A stretch of DNA of 64,000 nucleotides from Maribacter stanieri (GCF_900112245.1 NZ_FOYX01000004.1:1-64000); one strand, 5' to 3'; shown: positions 8,753 to 17,569, counted from the first letter of the stretch. Numbers and translations: made by a program. Notes: generated by a model not told the origin, from the sequence alone.

Positions 8753-10123
8753 ATGGAAACCATCATTGTTATTGTTTTTTTGGCGGGATACCTTGCCATT
8801 ACCTTAGAACACAATCTTAAAATTGATAAGTTAATACCAGCATTAGCCATGATGGCTATATTGTGGGCATTAATTGCTTTGGATATTGACGGATTTACAA
8901 ATTGGTTCGATTCTGCTAAGCAAGGTTTGGTAGATGGATTTGCGTCTTTAGGGCATCAAGAGAAAATGCATATGATGGAGGAGTCTCTTTTGCATCATCT
9001 AGGTAAAACTGCTGAAATTCTGTTCTTCTTGTTAGGTGCTATGACGATTGTGGAAATAATTGATTATTTCGACGGTTTCGCTACTATAAAAGGTTTTATT
9101 AAAACAAAAGAAAAAGGAAAATTACTTTGGTTATTTTCAATATTAGCCTTCATATTATCTGCCATTATTGATAACCTTACTGCAACTATAGTTTTAATAA
9201 CGATACTTCAAAAAGTTATTAAAGATAGAGAAACAAAATTATGGTTTGCCGGTATGATAGTTATAACGGCTAACGCAGGTGGGGCCTGGTCACCAATTGG
9301 TGATGTTACAACGACTATGTTATGGATTGCAAATAGGGTAAGTGCGGGGCAGTTAGTGCTACACGTTCTTTTACCTTCATTGGTATGTATGATTGTACCT
9401 GTTGTAATTGCAAGTAGATTCAAGGTTTTTAAAGGGTTGATAGATGGCGAATTGGAAGGGGAGAATTCGAAATCCAAATATAGCGGCGTAATGTTGTATT
9501 TAGGTCTTGGAGCTATTTTATTCGTTCCAATTTTTAAAACGGTAACACATTTACCTCCTTATGTTGGTATGATGTTGTCTTTAGCCGTGGTAGCAACTTT
9601 TGCTGAGATATACAGTAATAAGAAATTTAGTATTTCTTCTGTGGAACAAGAAGGTCAAGATAGCGAAGGTCATCATAGTCCGGTTCATCATTCATTATCA
9701 AAAATTGAATTGCCAAGTATATTATTTTTCCTTGGGATTTTGTTAGCAGTTGCTGCTATGGAATCATTAGGAATTCTTTTTAATGCTGCTGGAGCACTAA
9801 ATGAAGCAATACCTAATACCGATATCGTTGTTATGTTATTTGGTTTAGGTTCTGCTGTAATTGATAACGTACCATTGGTTGCGGCCAGTATGGGTATGTT
9901 TAGCGAGCCTATGGATAATCCACTTTGGCATTTTATTGCTTATTCTGCAGGAACAGGCGGTAGTATGTTAATAATTGGTTCTGCGGCAGGTGTTGTTGCA
10001 ATGGGTATGGAGAAAATTGATTTCTTTTGGTATCTTAAAAAAATTGCATGGTTGGCATTTGTTGGTTTTATAAGTGGAGCCATCGTTTTCATTTTGCTTA
10101 GAGATTTTGTGCTCAACGCATAA
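8753..10123 (+). CDS. nhaD: NhaD-type Na+/H+ antiporter
   Basis: A 456-residue inner-membrane protein with about 12 hydrophobic segments, belonging to the NhaD branch of the ion transporter superfamily. It would expel sodium in exchange for protons, which suits a marine organism. Family motifs are present: DNLTATIVL, GGAWSPIGDVTTTMLW and DNVPLVAASMGM, with acidic and polar residues in the membrane core, plus GTGGSMLIIGSAAG. A His-rich, acidic loop with HHSPVHHS lies near residue 305. The gene stands alone, with 52 bp to the following exbB-like gene. NhaD versus another member of the superfamily is well supported by the Asp-Asn and GGAWSPIGDV motifs. Confidence 0.9.
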   Translation: METIIVIVFLAGYLAITLEHNLKIDKLIPALAMMAILWALIALDIDGFTNWFDSAKQGLVDGFASLGHQEKMHMMEESLLHHLGKTAEILFFLLGAMTIVEIIDYFDGFATIKGFIKTKEKGKLLWLFSILAFILSAIIDNLTATIVLITILQKVIKDRETKLWFAGMIVITANAGGAWSPIGDVTTTMLWIANRVSAGQLVLHVLLPSLVCMIVPVVIASRFKVFKGLIDGELEGENSKSKYSGVMLYLGLGAILFVPIFKTVTHLPPYVGMMLSLAVVATFAEIYSNKKFSISSVEQEGQDSEGHHSPVHHSLSKIELPSILFFLGILLAVAAMESLGILFNAAGALNEAIPNTDIVVMLFGLGSAVIDNVPLVAASMGMFSEPMDNPLWHFIAYSAGTGGSMLIIGSAAGVVAMGMEKIDFFWYLKKIAWLAFVGFISGAIVFILLRDFVLNA

Positions 10124-10175
10124 TTTAATTCGCAATTCATCGTTATAAAGGCAAATTCAATACTTAAAGAATATT

Positions 10176-10865
10176 ATGTTATTATACCAGGATTTGGCTC
10201 AAGATGCGAGCGATGAATTATTGTCTGAAGAGAAAACTCTTTCGGTTATAGATTTAATATTTAACGGAGGTACGGGTAGTGTGATTATTATTACAGTACT
10301 GTTCATTATGTTAGGTGTTGCTCTGTATATCTATTTTGAACGATTGCTTGCTGTAAATGCGGCATCAAAAATAGATAAGAATTTTATGAATCAAATTCGC
10401 GATTATGTTACTTCGGGTAAGTTAGATGCGGCAAAACTTTTATGCGCTCAGACTGATTCTCCAGTGGCAAGATTAACTGAAAAAGGTGTTTCACGAATAG
10501 GAAAACCTTTGGATGATATAAATACCGCTATTGAAAACGCAGGTACTCTTGAAGTTTATAAACTAGAGAAGAATGTAAGTATTTTGGCGACTGTAGCCGG
10601 TGCAGCTCCAATGATTGGTTTCTTAGGAACCGTAATTGGTATGATCTTAGCCTTCCATGAAATGGCAAGTAGCGGTGGTCAAGCGGAAATGGGTTCATTG
10701 GCATCGGGTATTTATACAGCGATGACAACTACTGTTGCAGGTCTAATAGTAGGTATTATAGCTTATGTAGGTTATAACCATTTAGTGAACAGAACTGATA
10801 AAGTGGTTCATAAAATGGAGGCTAACGCCGTAGAATTCTTAGACTTATTAAACGAACCTCTTTAA
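10176..10865 (+). CDS. MotA/TolQ/ExbB proton channel protein
   Basis: A 229-residue inner-membrane protein of the ExbB/TolQ family. There is one hydrophobic segment near 34-52, then a cytoplasmic domain, then two more segments around 130-155 and 175-200; the second is bordered by the typical motif GFLGTVIGMI. It forms the proton channel with the ExbD-like protein encoded next and drives the TonB-like protein after that. The three genes are spaced by nine and zero bases, so they form one operon. ExbB and TolQ cannot be told apart reliably by sequence; the TonB-type third gene could fit either. Confidence 0.9.
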   Translation: MLLYQDLAQDASDELLSEEKTLSVIDLIFNGGTGSVIIITVLFIMLGVALYIYFERLLAVNAASKIDKNFMNQIRDYVTSGKLDAAKLLCAQTDSPVARLTEKGVSRIGKPLDDINTAIENAGTLEVYKLEKNVSILATVAGAAPMIGFLGTVIGMILAFHEMASSGGQAEMGSLASGIYTAMTTTVAGLIVGIIAYVGYNHLVNRTDKVVHKMEANAVEFLDLLNEPL

Positions 10866-10874
10866 TTTTATACT

Positions 10875-11261
10875 ATGAAATTAAAAGGAAGAAATAAGGT
10901 CAGTCCAGACTTTAGCATGTCTTCAATGACAGATATTGTATTCTTGTTATTGGTATTCTTTATGCTAACTGCAAATTCACCGAACGCTTTAGATTTGTTG
11001 CTACCAAAAGCAAAAGGAAAATCAACAAATACGCAAAACGTATCGGTAAGTATCGATAAAAATCTTCAGTATTTCGTTAATGATGAACGCATTAATGGAG
11101 AGTACATAGAAATTGAATTGAAGAAAGCTTTGGCAGGACAAGATAGTCCTACCATAATTTTAAGAGCAGAAGAAAGCGTTGCTATTAAAGAAGCTGTAAA
11201 TGTTATGGACATCGCTAATAGAAATAATTATAAGGTTATTTTGGCCGTACGCCCAAATTAA
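10875..11261 (+). CDS. ExbD/TolR biopolymer transport protein
   Basis: A 128-residue protein with a short cytoplasmic N-terminus, one transmembrane helix (about 18-36) and a periplasmic domain. SMTDIVFLLLVFFML contains the conserved membrane aspartate of the ExbD/TolR family, which carries protons in the channel complex. It lies between the ExbB-like gene and the TonB-like gene, whose ATG follows the stop codon directly. Confidence 0.92.
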   Translation: MKLKGRNKVSPDFSMSSMTDIVFLLLVFFMLTANSPNALDLLLPKAKGKSTNTQNVSVSIDKNLQYFVNDERINGEYIEIELKKALAGQDSPTIILRAEESVAIKEAVNVMDIANRNNYKVILAVRPN

Positions 11262-12200
11262 ATGGCATTTTTAGATACCAAACATAAAAAGAAATCATTG
11301 ACACTTACCACATTGTTGTTAAGTGCACTCTTATTGGTTTTATTTTATATAGGTTTAACTTATATGGACCCTCCAGAAGAAAATGGTATTTCAGTTAATT
11401 TTGGTACTATGGAATTTGGCAGTGGTAAAGTTCAGCCAAAAGAAAAAATTCAATCAGAACCTTTAGATACACCTCCCGTTGAGCCAACTAAACAAGAAGT
11501 TGCTGAGTCGATAGAGGAGCCAATAGAAGAGGTTGAGGAGGCTGCGGCGGAGAAGGAATCGCCAGCCGAAAAATTTTTGACTCAAGAAAATGAGGAAGCT
11601 GTAAAAATCAACCAGGCAAAAGAAGCTAAAAGAAAGGCTGATGAGGCTGCTGCTGACGCAAAAAGAAAAGCAGAAGTTGCAGAAAACAAGAAAAAAGCTG
11701 AGGCAGCTAAAATTGCACAGCAAAAGAAGGACGCAGAAGATAAAGCTCGCCAAGAACAAGAAGCCAAAAAGAAGGCTTTAGATGAAATGATGGGCGGACT
11801 CAATAAATCTGACGGTACGGCTTCTGGAAGTGAAGGTGATGATAATAGAGCAGGAGATAAGGGGCAACCAGATGGTGATCCTTATGCAACTAGCTACTAT
11901 GGTTCCCCAGGTGGCGGTAGTGGTACTGGTGGGTATGGACTTAATGGTCGTTCATTGGTGAATAAAGGTAAAGTACAGCAAGAATGTAACGAGTCAGGTA
12001 GGGTTGTTGTTAAGATTATTGTGGATAGAAACGGTAAGGTTATTAGTGCAGAACCTGGTGTTAGAGGTACTACAAATAATAATCCATGTTTGTTAGAGCC
12101 TGCTAAGAAGACCGCCTTTATGCATAAATGGAATTTAGATAGTAATGCTCCAAATCAACAAGTAGGTTTTGTTGTTGTTAACTTCAAATTAGGAGAGTGA
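11262..12200 (+). CDS. TonB/TolA-like energy transducer
   Basis: A 312-residue protein with a single N-terminal transmembrane helix (about 15-35), a Pro/Glu-rich segment, a long Lys/Glu/Ala-rich region (about 105-180) likely to be a coiled coil, a Gly/Ser-rich hinge and a C-terminal TonB-like domain starting at VVVKIIVDRNGKVISAEPG. It should span the periplasm and couple the ExbB/ExbD proton channel to the outer membrane. The helical KAEAAK-type linker recalls TolA, so a Tol-type envelope role is as possible as TonB-type import. The stop overlaps the folC start (GTGA). Confidence 0.85.
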   Translation: MAFLDTKHKKKSLTLTTLLLSALLLVLFYIGLTYMDPPEENGISVNFGTMEFGSGKVQPKEKIQSEPLDTPPVEPTKQEVAESIEEPIEEVEEAAAEKESPAEKFLTQENEEAVKINQAKEAKRKADEAAADAKRKAEVAENKKKAEAAKIAQQKKDAEDKARQEQEAKKKALDEMMGGLNKSDGTASGSEGDDNRAGDKGQPDGDPYATSYYGSPGGGSGTGGYGLNGRSLVNKGKVQQECNESGRVVVKIIVDRNGKVISAEPGVRGTTNNNPCLLEPAKKTAFMHKWNLDSNAPNQQVGFVVVNFKLGE

Positions 12201-13408
12201 CCTATAAAGAGACTTTAGATTGGATGTTTGCTCAACTTCCAATGTATCAGAATAAAGGTAAAGTAGCCTTTAATTCTAAATTAGATGGCATCATATCATT
12301 TGCAGGTCATTTAGGTGAACCACACACTGAATTTAAAAGCATTCATGTTGCAGGAACCAATGGTAAGGGCTCTAGCAGTCATTTACTAGCATCTATTTTG
12401 CAAGAAGCAGGCTATAAGGTAGGCTTATATACTTCTCCACATTTAAAAGATTTTAGAGAGCGAATTCGCATCAACGGAAAAAAGATAAGCAAAAATTGGG
12501 TAGTTGATTTTATTGCTGAAAACCAGTCTTATTTTAAAACTCATAATCTTTCTTTTTTTGAAATGACCGTAGGTATGGCATTTTCTTATTTCGCTGAGGA
12601 GTTAGTGGATATTGCCATTATAGAAGTGGGTTTGGGAGGTAGGTTAGATTCCACAAATATTATTAAGCCAGAGGTAAGTTTAATTACAAATATTGGTTTA
12701 GACCATACGGATATGTTAGGCGATACAATTCCTCTTATTGCTAAAGAGAAAGCTGGAATTATTAAAACTAACGTTCCTGTGGTTATCAGTGAGTTTAATG
12801 AAGAGACTGCGCCAGTTTTTAAATCTATTGCTTATGAGCGAGGTGCTAATATTATTTTTGCAGATGATAAGGAATATCATGATTATAAAATTGGTCTACT
12901 TGGTTCTTACCAAAGGAAAAACGTCAAAGGGGTTTTAGCCGTTCTGAGTGTTTTAAAACATTTTAATGTAACCACGGTTAATATTGAAATAGGGCTGCAA
13001 AGAGTGGTGGAAAATACTAATTTAATGGGGCGTTGGCAGCAAATAGGAAATGAACCAACCATAATATGTGATACTGCTCACAATAAGGAAGGAATATCTC
13101 TTGTGTTAGATCAATTGAAAGAGCAAGATTTTAATGAGCTTCATATTGTATTAGGTTTTGTGAAGGATAAGGATATCAGTAAAATTATACCGTTATTTCC
13201 TAAAAATGCCTGTTATTATTTTTGTAAACCAAAAATATTTAGAGGTTTAGACGAAAATATTTTAGCAGACCTATTTTATCAGCTAGATTTTAAAGGTAAT
13301 ATTTATGAGTCTGTAAATAAGGCATTTAAAGCGGCAAAAAAAGCGGCAAAAACGAATGATTTAATTTATGTAGGCGGTAGTAATTTTGTTGTCTCAGAAG
13401 TTCTTTAA
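12197..13408 (+). CDS. folC: Folylpolyglutamate / dihydrofolate synthase
   Basis: A 403-residue ATP-dependent ligase that adds glutamate to dihydropteroate or folate in the cytoplasm. The ATP-binding loop GTNGKGS is at 53-59. Further Mur-ligase-family segments are GLGGRLDSTN and CDTAHNKEG. The start is a GTG at 12197 that overlaps the TGA of the preceding gene; the resulting N-terminus MTYKETLDWMF is typical for FolC, which supports this start over any later ATG. Translational coupling to the energy transducer gene is likely, although the functions are unrelated. Confidence 0.92.
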   Translation: MTYKETLDWMFAQLPMYQNKGKVAFNSKLDGIISFAGHLGEPHTEFKSIHVAGTNGKGSSSHLLASILQEAGYKVGLYTSPHLKDFRERIRINGKKISKNWVVDFIAENQSYFKTHNLSFFEMTVGMAFSYFAEELVDIAIIEVGLGGRLDSTNIIKPEVSLITNIGLDHTDMLGDTIPLIAKEKAGIIKTNVPVVISEFNEETAPVFKSIAYERGANIIFADDKEYHDYKIGLLGSYQRKNVKGVLAVLSVLKHFNVTTVNIEIGLQRVVENTNLMGRWQQIGNEPTIICDTAHNKEGISLVLDQLKEQDFNELHIVLGFVKDKDISKIIPLFPKNACYYFCKPKIFRGLDENILADLFYQLDFKGNIYESVNKAFKAAKKAAKTNDLIYVGGSNFVVSEVL

Positions 13409-13425
13409 AATTTTATTGATTTTTC

Positions 13426-13456
13426 TTTTGTGGAATGTAAAAGTATTATATATTTG
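13426..13456 (+). promoter_or_regulatory. Promoter of tRNA-Val(TAC)
   Basis: TTTTG (13426-13430) and TATATTTG (13449-13456), spaced by 18 bases, match the Bacteroidota minus-33/minus-7 consensus very well. Transcription would start around 13462, a few bases before the mature tRNA. Confidence 0.7.
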
Positions 13457-13467
13457 CACTCCTTTTG

Positions 13468-13542
13468 GGGCTCTTAGCTCAGTTGGTTCAGAGCACCTGC
13501 CTTACAAGCAGGGGGTCACTGGTTCGAATCCAGTAGGGCCCA
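13468..13542 (+). tRNA. tRNA-Val (anticodon TAC)
   Basis: A complete cloverleaf: acceptor GGGCTCT pairs with AGGGCCC, D arm AGCTCAGTTGGTTCAGAGC, anticodon stem CCTGC/GCAGG with loop CTTACAA (anticodon TAC), T arm CTGGTTCGAATCCAG and discriminator A. The CCA end is not encoded. It marks the left edge of the alginate locus; a second valine tRNA (GAC) marks the right edge. Confidence 0.96.
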
Positions 13543-13550
13543 CAGGTTAG

Positions 13551-13580
13551 AAGGCTTTCATGAAAATGAAAGCCTTTTTT
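13551..13580 (+). terminator. tRNA-Val terminator
   Basis: AAGGCTTTCAT (13551-13561) and ATGAAAGCCTT (13565-13575) form an 11-bp perfect stem with a three-base loop and a following T-run. Confidence 0.88.
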
Positions 13581-13879
13581 TATTTTTATATGTTTTATTA
13601 CATATGATTTTCTTCTCTCTAGCACCTTTTTCCAACGATGGTTTATAGTACTTTAAATTCGATATTTTTATTAATAATATCGAAGGCTTAAATCTTCCAA
13701 TTTAATCATAAGTTGAAATCAGAAATTAGGTTTAAATTAATACATCTATTTCTTTAGAATCATAACTATTTCATTAAAATGGATTATATCTTTTATCCAC
13801 ATACTTGAGTTTCATAACAGAATTTTAAATAAGTAAACTGTTAAAATTTATAAAATGCTAAGGATGCATTAAAATATTT
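13581..13879. other. Gene-free AT-rich stretch
   Basis: Lies between the tRNA terminator and the candidate small RNA. I see no open frame, repeat or convincing promoter in it. Confidence 0.5.
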
Positions 13880-13881
13880 GT

Positions 13882-13965
13882 GTAGGAATGCAGAACTTGA
13901 TTTTATCGTCATGATATTCTGCATCAAACGGCTTAAAACATTAATGTTTTAAGCCGTTTTTGTTT
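13882..13965 (+). ncRNA. Candidate small RNA ending in a terminator
   Basis: A strong intrinsic terminator (13927-13958 plus T-run) has no gene before it. Immediately upstream, ATGCAGAA (13888-13895) pairs with TTCTGCAT (13917-13924), giving two consecutive hairpins in about 80 nt, the layout of a short structured RNA. A weak minus-7-like box, AATATTTG, precedes it near 13873-13880. The location just upstream of the alginate-locus promoter makes a regulatory RNA conceivable, but expression and target are unknown; it could also be only a barrier against readthrough into the locus. Confidence 0.3.
13927..13964 (+). terminator. Strong hairpin terminator without an upstream gene
   Basis: AACGGCTTAAAACATT (13927-13942) is followed directly by its perfect complement (13943-13958) and then a T-rich tract. 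It isolates the alginate locus from upstream transcription. Confidence 0.7.
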
Positions 13966-14084
13966 TGTAGTTAAAATTCTTAAGATATTATCAATTGTAT
14001 AAAATTTACTGTTGAATTTATAGGAAATGATAATTTTAGAGGCTGTAAATCGTCAAAGTAATTTTTTTTAACAATATAATAACA

Positions 14085-14092
14085 TATATTTG
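14085..14092 (+). promoter_or_regulatory. Minus-7 element of the alginate locus promoter
   Basis: TATATTTG matches TAnnTTTG exactly. The expected minus-33 position holds only a T-run, so the promoter looks weak or activator-dependent. It shares the bases TTTG with the first operator, so a bound regulator would cover it. Transcription from here gives a leader of roughly 350 nt before susC. Confidence 0.5.
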
Positions 14093-14130
14093 GTAAACCA
14101 GTTTGACGAACCAATTTGGTAAACCAGTTA
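14088..14130 (+). promoter_or_regulatory. Twin GntR-family operators
   Basis: The sequence ATTTGGTAAACCAGTT occurs twice (14088-14103 and 14114-14129), 26 bp apart. Its core TGGTAAACCA is a dyad of the TGGTnnACCA type bound by FadR-subfamily GntR regulators; known hexuronate regulators of that group (UxuR/ExuR) use TTGGTATACCAA. An additional ACCA half-site lies between them. The first copy overlaps the minus-7 box. The GntR gene at 23598 in the same locus is the obvious candidate to bind here, most simply as a repressor released by an alginate-derived ligand. Confidence 0.65.
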
Positions 14131-14197
14131 AAATATAATTAATAGCGATCCAGTATTAACTTAAAAATGAGACATGAAGCCTTAGAAGAAATTGCAT

Positions 14198-14230
14198 AAA
14201 AAAAGGACGGGTGCTCGCCCATCCTTTTTA
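14198..14230 (+). other. Terminator-like hairpin in the susC leader
   Basis: AAAAAGGA and TCCTTTTT flank a GC-rich inner stem (GGG/CCC) with a short loop, and the 3' side ends in a T-run. If transcription starts near 14100, this lies inside the leader, about 220 bases before susC, and could act as an attenuator. It could equally be a terminator for an unrecognised short transcript. Confidence 0.45.
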
Positions 14231-14405
14231 ATAAAAACATTACTTCATTTCGAAGGGAAGTAATACACAAACATGTAAATATTACTATAAACACATTTCC
14301 TGTAAAAATAGGGATTTTCATTGATTTAAAATGAAAATGTGTGTATTGGTAAATTAGAGATTATGATGCGAAATAAGTACTCGCATTTTAAGTAGATCAA
14401 AAAGA

Positions 14406-14417
14406 TGGCAAATGCCA
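14406..14417 (+). promoter_or_regulatory. Palindrome in front of susC
   Basis: TGGCAAATGCCA is a dyad (TGGCA/TGCCA) 30 bases before the susC start. It resembles the upstream operators but has a 12-bp rather than 10-bp core. A half-site-like ATTGGTAAATTA also occurs at 14345-14356. Binding is speculative. Confidence 0.25.
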
Positions 14418-14447
14418 ATTCAATAGAACTAACTTAATTTAACACAG

Positions 14448-17400
14448 ATGAATTTTAAACTGAAAATTTTTATGGTTGCGATGTTGCTGGTCAACATTCA
14501 ATTATTTGCACAAGATACCTACGATCTATCGGGTACCGTAACAGATGCGAACAATGTACCGATACCTGGTGCGAACATTCTTGTAGCAAACACAACAAGA
14601 GGTACCCAAAGTGATTTTGACGGAAATTTTACCATTCAAGTAGCTAGTGGTGATATAGTACGTATTTCTTATATAGGGTATAGTACTCAAAATGTAGCTA
14701 TTGTTGCTCAAAAAACTGTCACTGTTACCTTAACCGAAGACGCTAGTCAACTTGATGAAGTTGTGGTAGTTGGTTATGGTACGCAAAAGAAATCTACTAT
14801 AACAGGTTCTATTTCTAAAGTAACGAATGAAACATTAGATCAAATAGCTGTTTCAAGGGTAGATGATGCATTAATAGGTCAAGTATCTGGTGTAAATATT
14901 CAAGCGACCAATGCTGAAGCCGGTGGCGCTCCAACCATTACAATAAGAGGTATTGGTTCTGTAACTGCTGACTCTGGTCCTGCATTGGTAATAGATGGGG
15001 TTGTTGTAAGTTCTGACTTCCTTGGTAATCTAGATATGAATGATGTTGAATCATTTGAAGTATTAAAAGATGCGGCTTCTGCTGCAATCTATGGTAGTGA
15101 AGGTTCTAATGGGGTAATTTTAATTACTACGAAAAGCGGTAAAGCAGGTAAGACTAAATTCAGCTATCAAACTTACACGGGTATTAAAAGTGCTCATGGT
15201 AGTGATGATTATAGAAAAAGTGTAGCTGATTGGGCTGCAATTGAATTAGATGCTACGGGTACACTTTCTAATGAAACTCAATATGCTCAATTATTGGTTA
15301 AAGCCACTGGTGTTGACAGAGATTGGCAAGATGTTTTCTTCGATGGAGGAACTATTACAAGTCATTCTTTATCTGCAAGAGGTGGTAGCGAGGATACTAA
15401 ATTCAGTACATCTTTAAGATATCTTCATGATGAAGGTGTTGTTATTACTGATGATTACAAATTGTTCTCTGCTAATATGAAGGTCGATTCAAAAATCGGG
15501 GAAAAAGCAAGATTTGGTATTAGAGCTACTCCTTCTTATACTAAACAAAGAAGATTGCCTACATCGATACACAATCCTACACGTCAATCTCCTTGGTTAC
15601 CAATATACCATACAGAAGAATCATTACAATTTATAAATAGAGATGTTTATCCAGATGTTGGGGTAGGAGATTACTTCTATGAAAATCATCTTGTTGAATT
15701 AGATGTAAACGGAGATGGGAATGATAGTAGACCTCGTACTTCTGGTGATTCTAACCCATACGCTCAGTATGTAGAAAGAGAGCATTTTGAGTACAATACC
15801 AAATTATTTGGTTCTACATATTTAAGTTATGAGCTTCTTGATGGGCTTACTGCTAAAACATCTTTAGGTGTAACTCTTGAGCAAAGAAAAAGAACTAGAT
15901 ATGATGGAGTATTAAATCATGCTAGTGGTAATTCAAGAGCTGCTTATTATTTAGCTAATAGATTTAGAACTAGAGTTATTTCTGATAATACATTAAATTA
16001 TACTAAGACATTTAATGATGATCACGATCTAAATTTATTATTAGGTGCTACAATCCAAAAAAGAACATCAGAAGAAAGTATAACTACTGGTAGTGGTTTT
16101 TCAAATGACTTACTTAAGAATTTTCAAGGAGCTACATTGGTGGATCTTCCTACAGAAATCAACACAGAACTTAGAAAGTTAGGTTATTTTGCTAGAGTTA
16201 ATTATGCTTATAAAGGAAAGTATTTAGTAAATGCTTCATTTAGACGTGATGGTAGTTCAGTTTTTGGAATAGATTCTAAGTGGGGTAACTTCCCGGCCGT
16301 TTCTTTAGGTTGGAATGTTGCTAAGGAAAACTTCTTATTAGATAGCGACGCGGTTAATACGTTGAAATTTAGAGCTAGTTACGGTCTTACTGGAGCAGAG
16401 AATTTTAATGTAGGTGATGATATTGTAAATGCATGGCCTTACTTAGCTTTATTGCAAAATTCTAATTCAATTGATAATGGTAGTATCGCAGCAGGTGTTT
16501 CTCCATTGAATATAGCTAATACATTATTACAGTGGGAAGCTTCTAAAGAATTAACTATTGGTTTGGATTATGGGTTTTTCGGTAACGTAGTGTCTGGTTC
16601 AATTGATTACTACAAAAGAACAAGTGATGAATTACTTTTAAATAATCCTGTTTCCTACATATCTGGATTTAATAGTGGTATAGTGAATTTAGGTGAAGTT
16701 GAAAACAGAGGTTTTGAACTTGAGTTAAGAACTAGAAACGTTTCTAACGAAAAATTCTCTTGGAATTCTACAATAATAGCTTCTACCAATGCTAATGAAC
16801 TATTAAGTTTTGGTGATTCTAACAATGCCCTAATTGAGGATGATTATGGTCGAAACTCTCAATGGATTAATAGAATAGGTGAGCCTATATCTTCTTTTTG
16901 GGGTTACGTAGTTGATGAAGAAGCTTTTGATGAAACTTCTTTTAGAACAACATATGTAGATAGTCCTTGGAACAGGATCAATGGTCAGTCTGATGATACT
17001 ATTGTTAAAGATTTAAATGGTGATGGCTTAATTACCGAAGAAGACAAGACTATATTAGGAAGTCCTTATCCAGATTTAGTATATAGTTTCACCAATGAGT
17101 TTAAAATTGGAGACTTTGATTTTTCTTTCATGGTTCAAGGTAGCTTAGGTGCTCAGGTTAATAATATTGGTGATCAATATTTCTACAATTGGTTTGGGAA
17201 TAGAACTAGAAGTGGAGGAGAGTTAGAAGCAGTTGCTAATGGTCTTGTATCAGATGTTTCATTCATCCAAGAAAAAGTATTGACGAGTGATGTTATTGCT
17301 AGTGCAGACTACTTCTCTTTACGTAATGTAAACCTTGGCTATAACTTACCAAATGATGTAACAGATCGTATAGGTGTAGCTGGATTAAGAGTTTACGCCA

Positions 17401-17552
17401 CAGCTCAGAATTTACTTTATATAACTGCTGATGATTATCACGGTTTTAACCCAGAACATATAGATGGTAGCAACCCAAGAGCTTATGGGTCTCAAAGAGC
17501 AGGTACGCCTATCTTTAGAACAGTAACATTCGGACTTAACGTTGATTTTTAA
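14448..17552 (+). CDS. SusC-type TonB-dependent outer membrane transporter
   Basis: A 1034-residue SusC/RagA-family receptor. A signal peptide (residues 1-21, ending LFAQ) is followed by a carboxypeptidase-regulatory-like beta domain (about 25-105), a plug domain starting at EVVVVGYGTQKKSTITGS and a 22-strand-type barrel ending in the aromatic C-terminus FGLNVDF. It would import alginate oligomers across the outer membrane with the SusD-like protein acting as the lid. It is the first gene of the alginate locus; susD starts 17 bases downstream. The alginate specificity is inferred from the two PL7 lyases in the locus, not from the receptor itself. Confidence 0.94.
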   Translation: MNFKLKIFMVAMLLVNIQLFAQDTYDLSGTVTDANNVPIPGANILVANTTRGTQSDFDGNFTIQVASGDIVRISYIGYSTQNVAIVAQKTVTVTLTEDASQLDEVVVVGYGTQKKSTITGSISKVTNETLDQIAVSRVDDALIGQVSGVNIQATNAEAGGAPTITIRGIGSVTADSGPALVIDGVVVSSDFLGNLDMNDVESFEVLKDAASAAIYGSEGSNGVILITTKSGKAGKTKFSYQTYTGIKSAHGSDDYRKSVADWAAIELDATGTLSNETQYAQLLVKATGVDRDWQDVFFDGGTITSHSLSARGGSEDTKFSTSLRYLHDEGVVITDDYKLFSANMKVDSKIGEKARFGIRATPSYTKQRRLPTSIHNPTRQSPWLPIYHTEESLQFINRDVYPDVGVGDYFYENHLVELDVNGDGNDSRPRTSGDSNPYAQYVEREHFEYNTKLFGSTYLSYELLDGLTAKTSLGVTLEQRKRTRYDGVLNHASGNSRAAYYLANRFRTRVISDNTLNYTKTFNDDHDLNLLLGATIQKRTSEESITTGSGFSNDLLKNFQGATLVDLPTEINTELRKLGYFARVNYAYKGKYLVNASFRRDGSSVFGIDSKWGNFPAVSLGWNVAKENFLLDSDAVNTLKFRASYGLTGAENFNVGDDIVNAWPYLALLQNSNSIDNGSIAAGVSPLNIANTLLQWEASKELTIGLDYGFFGNVVSGSIDYYKRTSDELLLNNPVSYISGFNSGIVNLGEVENRGFELELRTRNVSNEKFSWNSTIIASTNANELLSFGDSNNALIEDDYGRNSQWINRIGEPISSFWGYVVDEEAFDETSFRTTYVDSPWNRINGQSDDTIVKDLNGDGLITEEDKTILGSPYPDLVYSFTNEFKIGDFDFSFMVQGSLGAQVNNIGDQYFYNWFGNRTRSGGELEAVANGLVSDVSFIQEKVLTSDVIASADYFSLRNVNLGYNLPNDVTDRIGVAGLRVYATAQNLLYITADDYHGFNPEHIDGSNPRAYGSQRAGTPIFRTVTFGLNVDF

Positions 17553-17569
17553 TCTAAAAAAAACAAACA

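Noticed and set aside
11463-11803. Two minus-strand frames of 73-98 codons inside the TonB/TolA-like gene
   Set aside because: They are Ser/Phe/Leu-rich mirror images of the Lys/Glu/Ala-rich coiled coil on the plus strand.
14139-14321. Minus-strand 60-codon frame in the susC leader
   Set aside because: Composition is not protein-like, it has no promoter, and it crosses the terminator-like hairpin and the leader of the opposite strand.
14448-17552. Possibility that the SusC protein is a siderophore or vitamin receptor
   Set aside because: The adjacent susD gene and the two PL7 lyases identify a polysaccharide locus.
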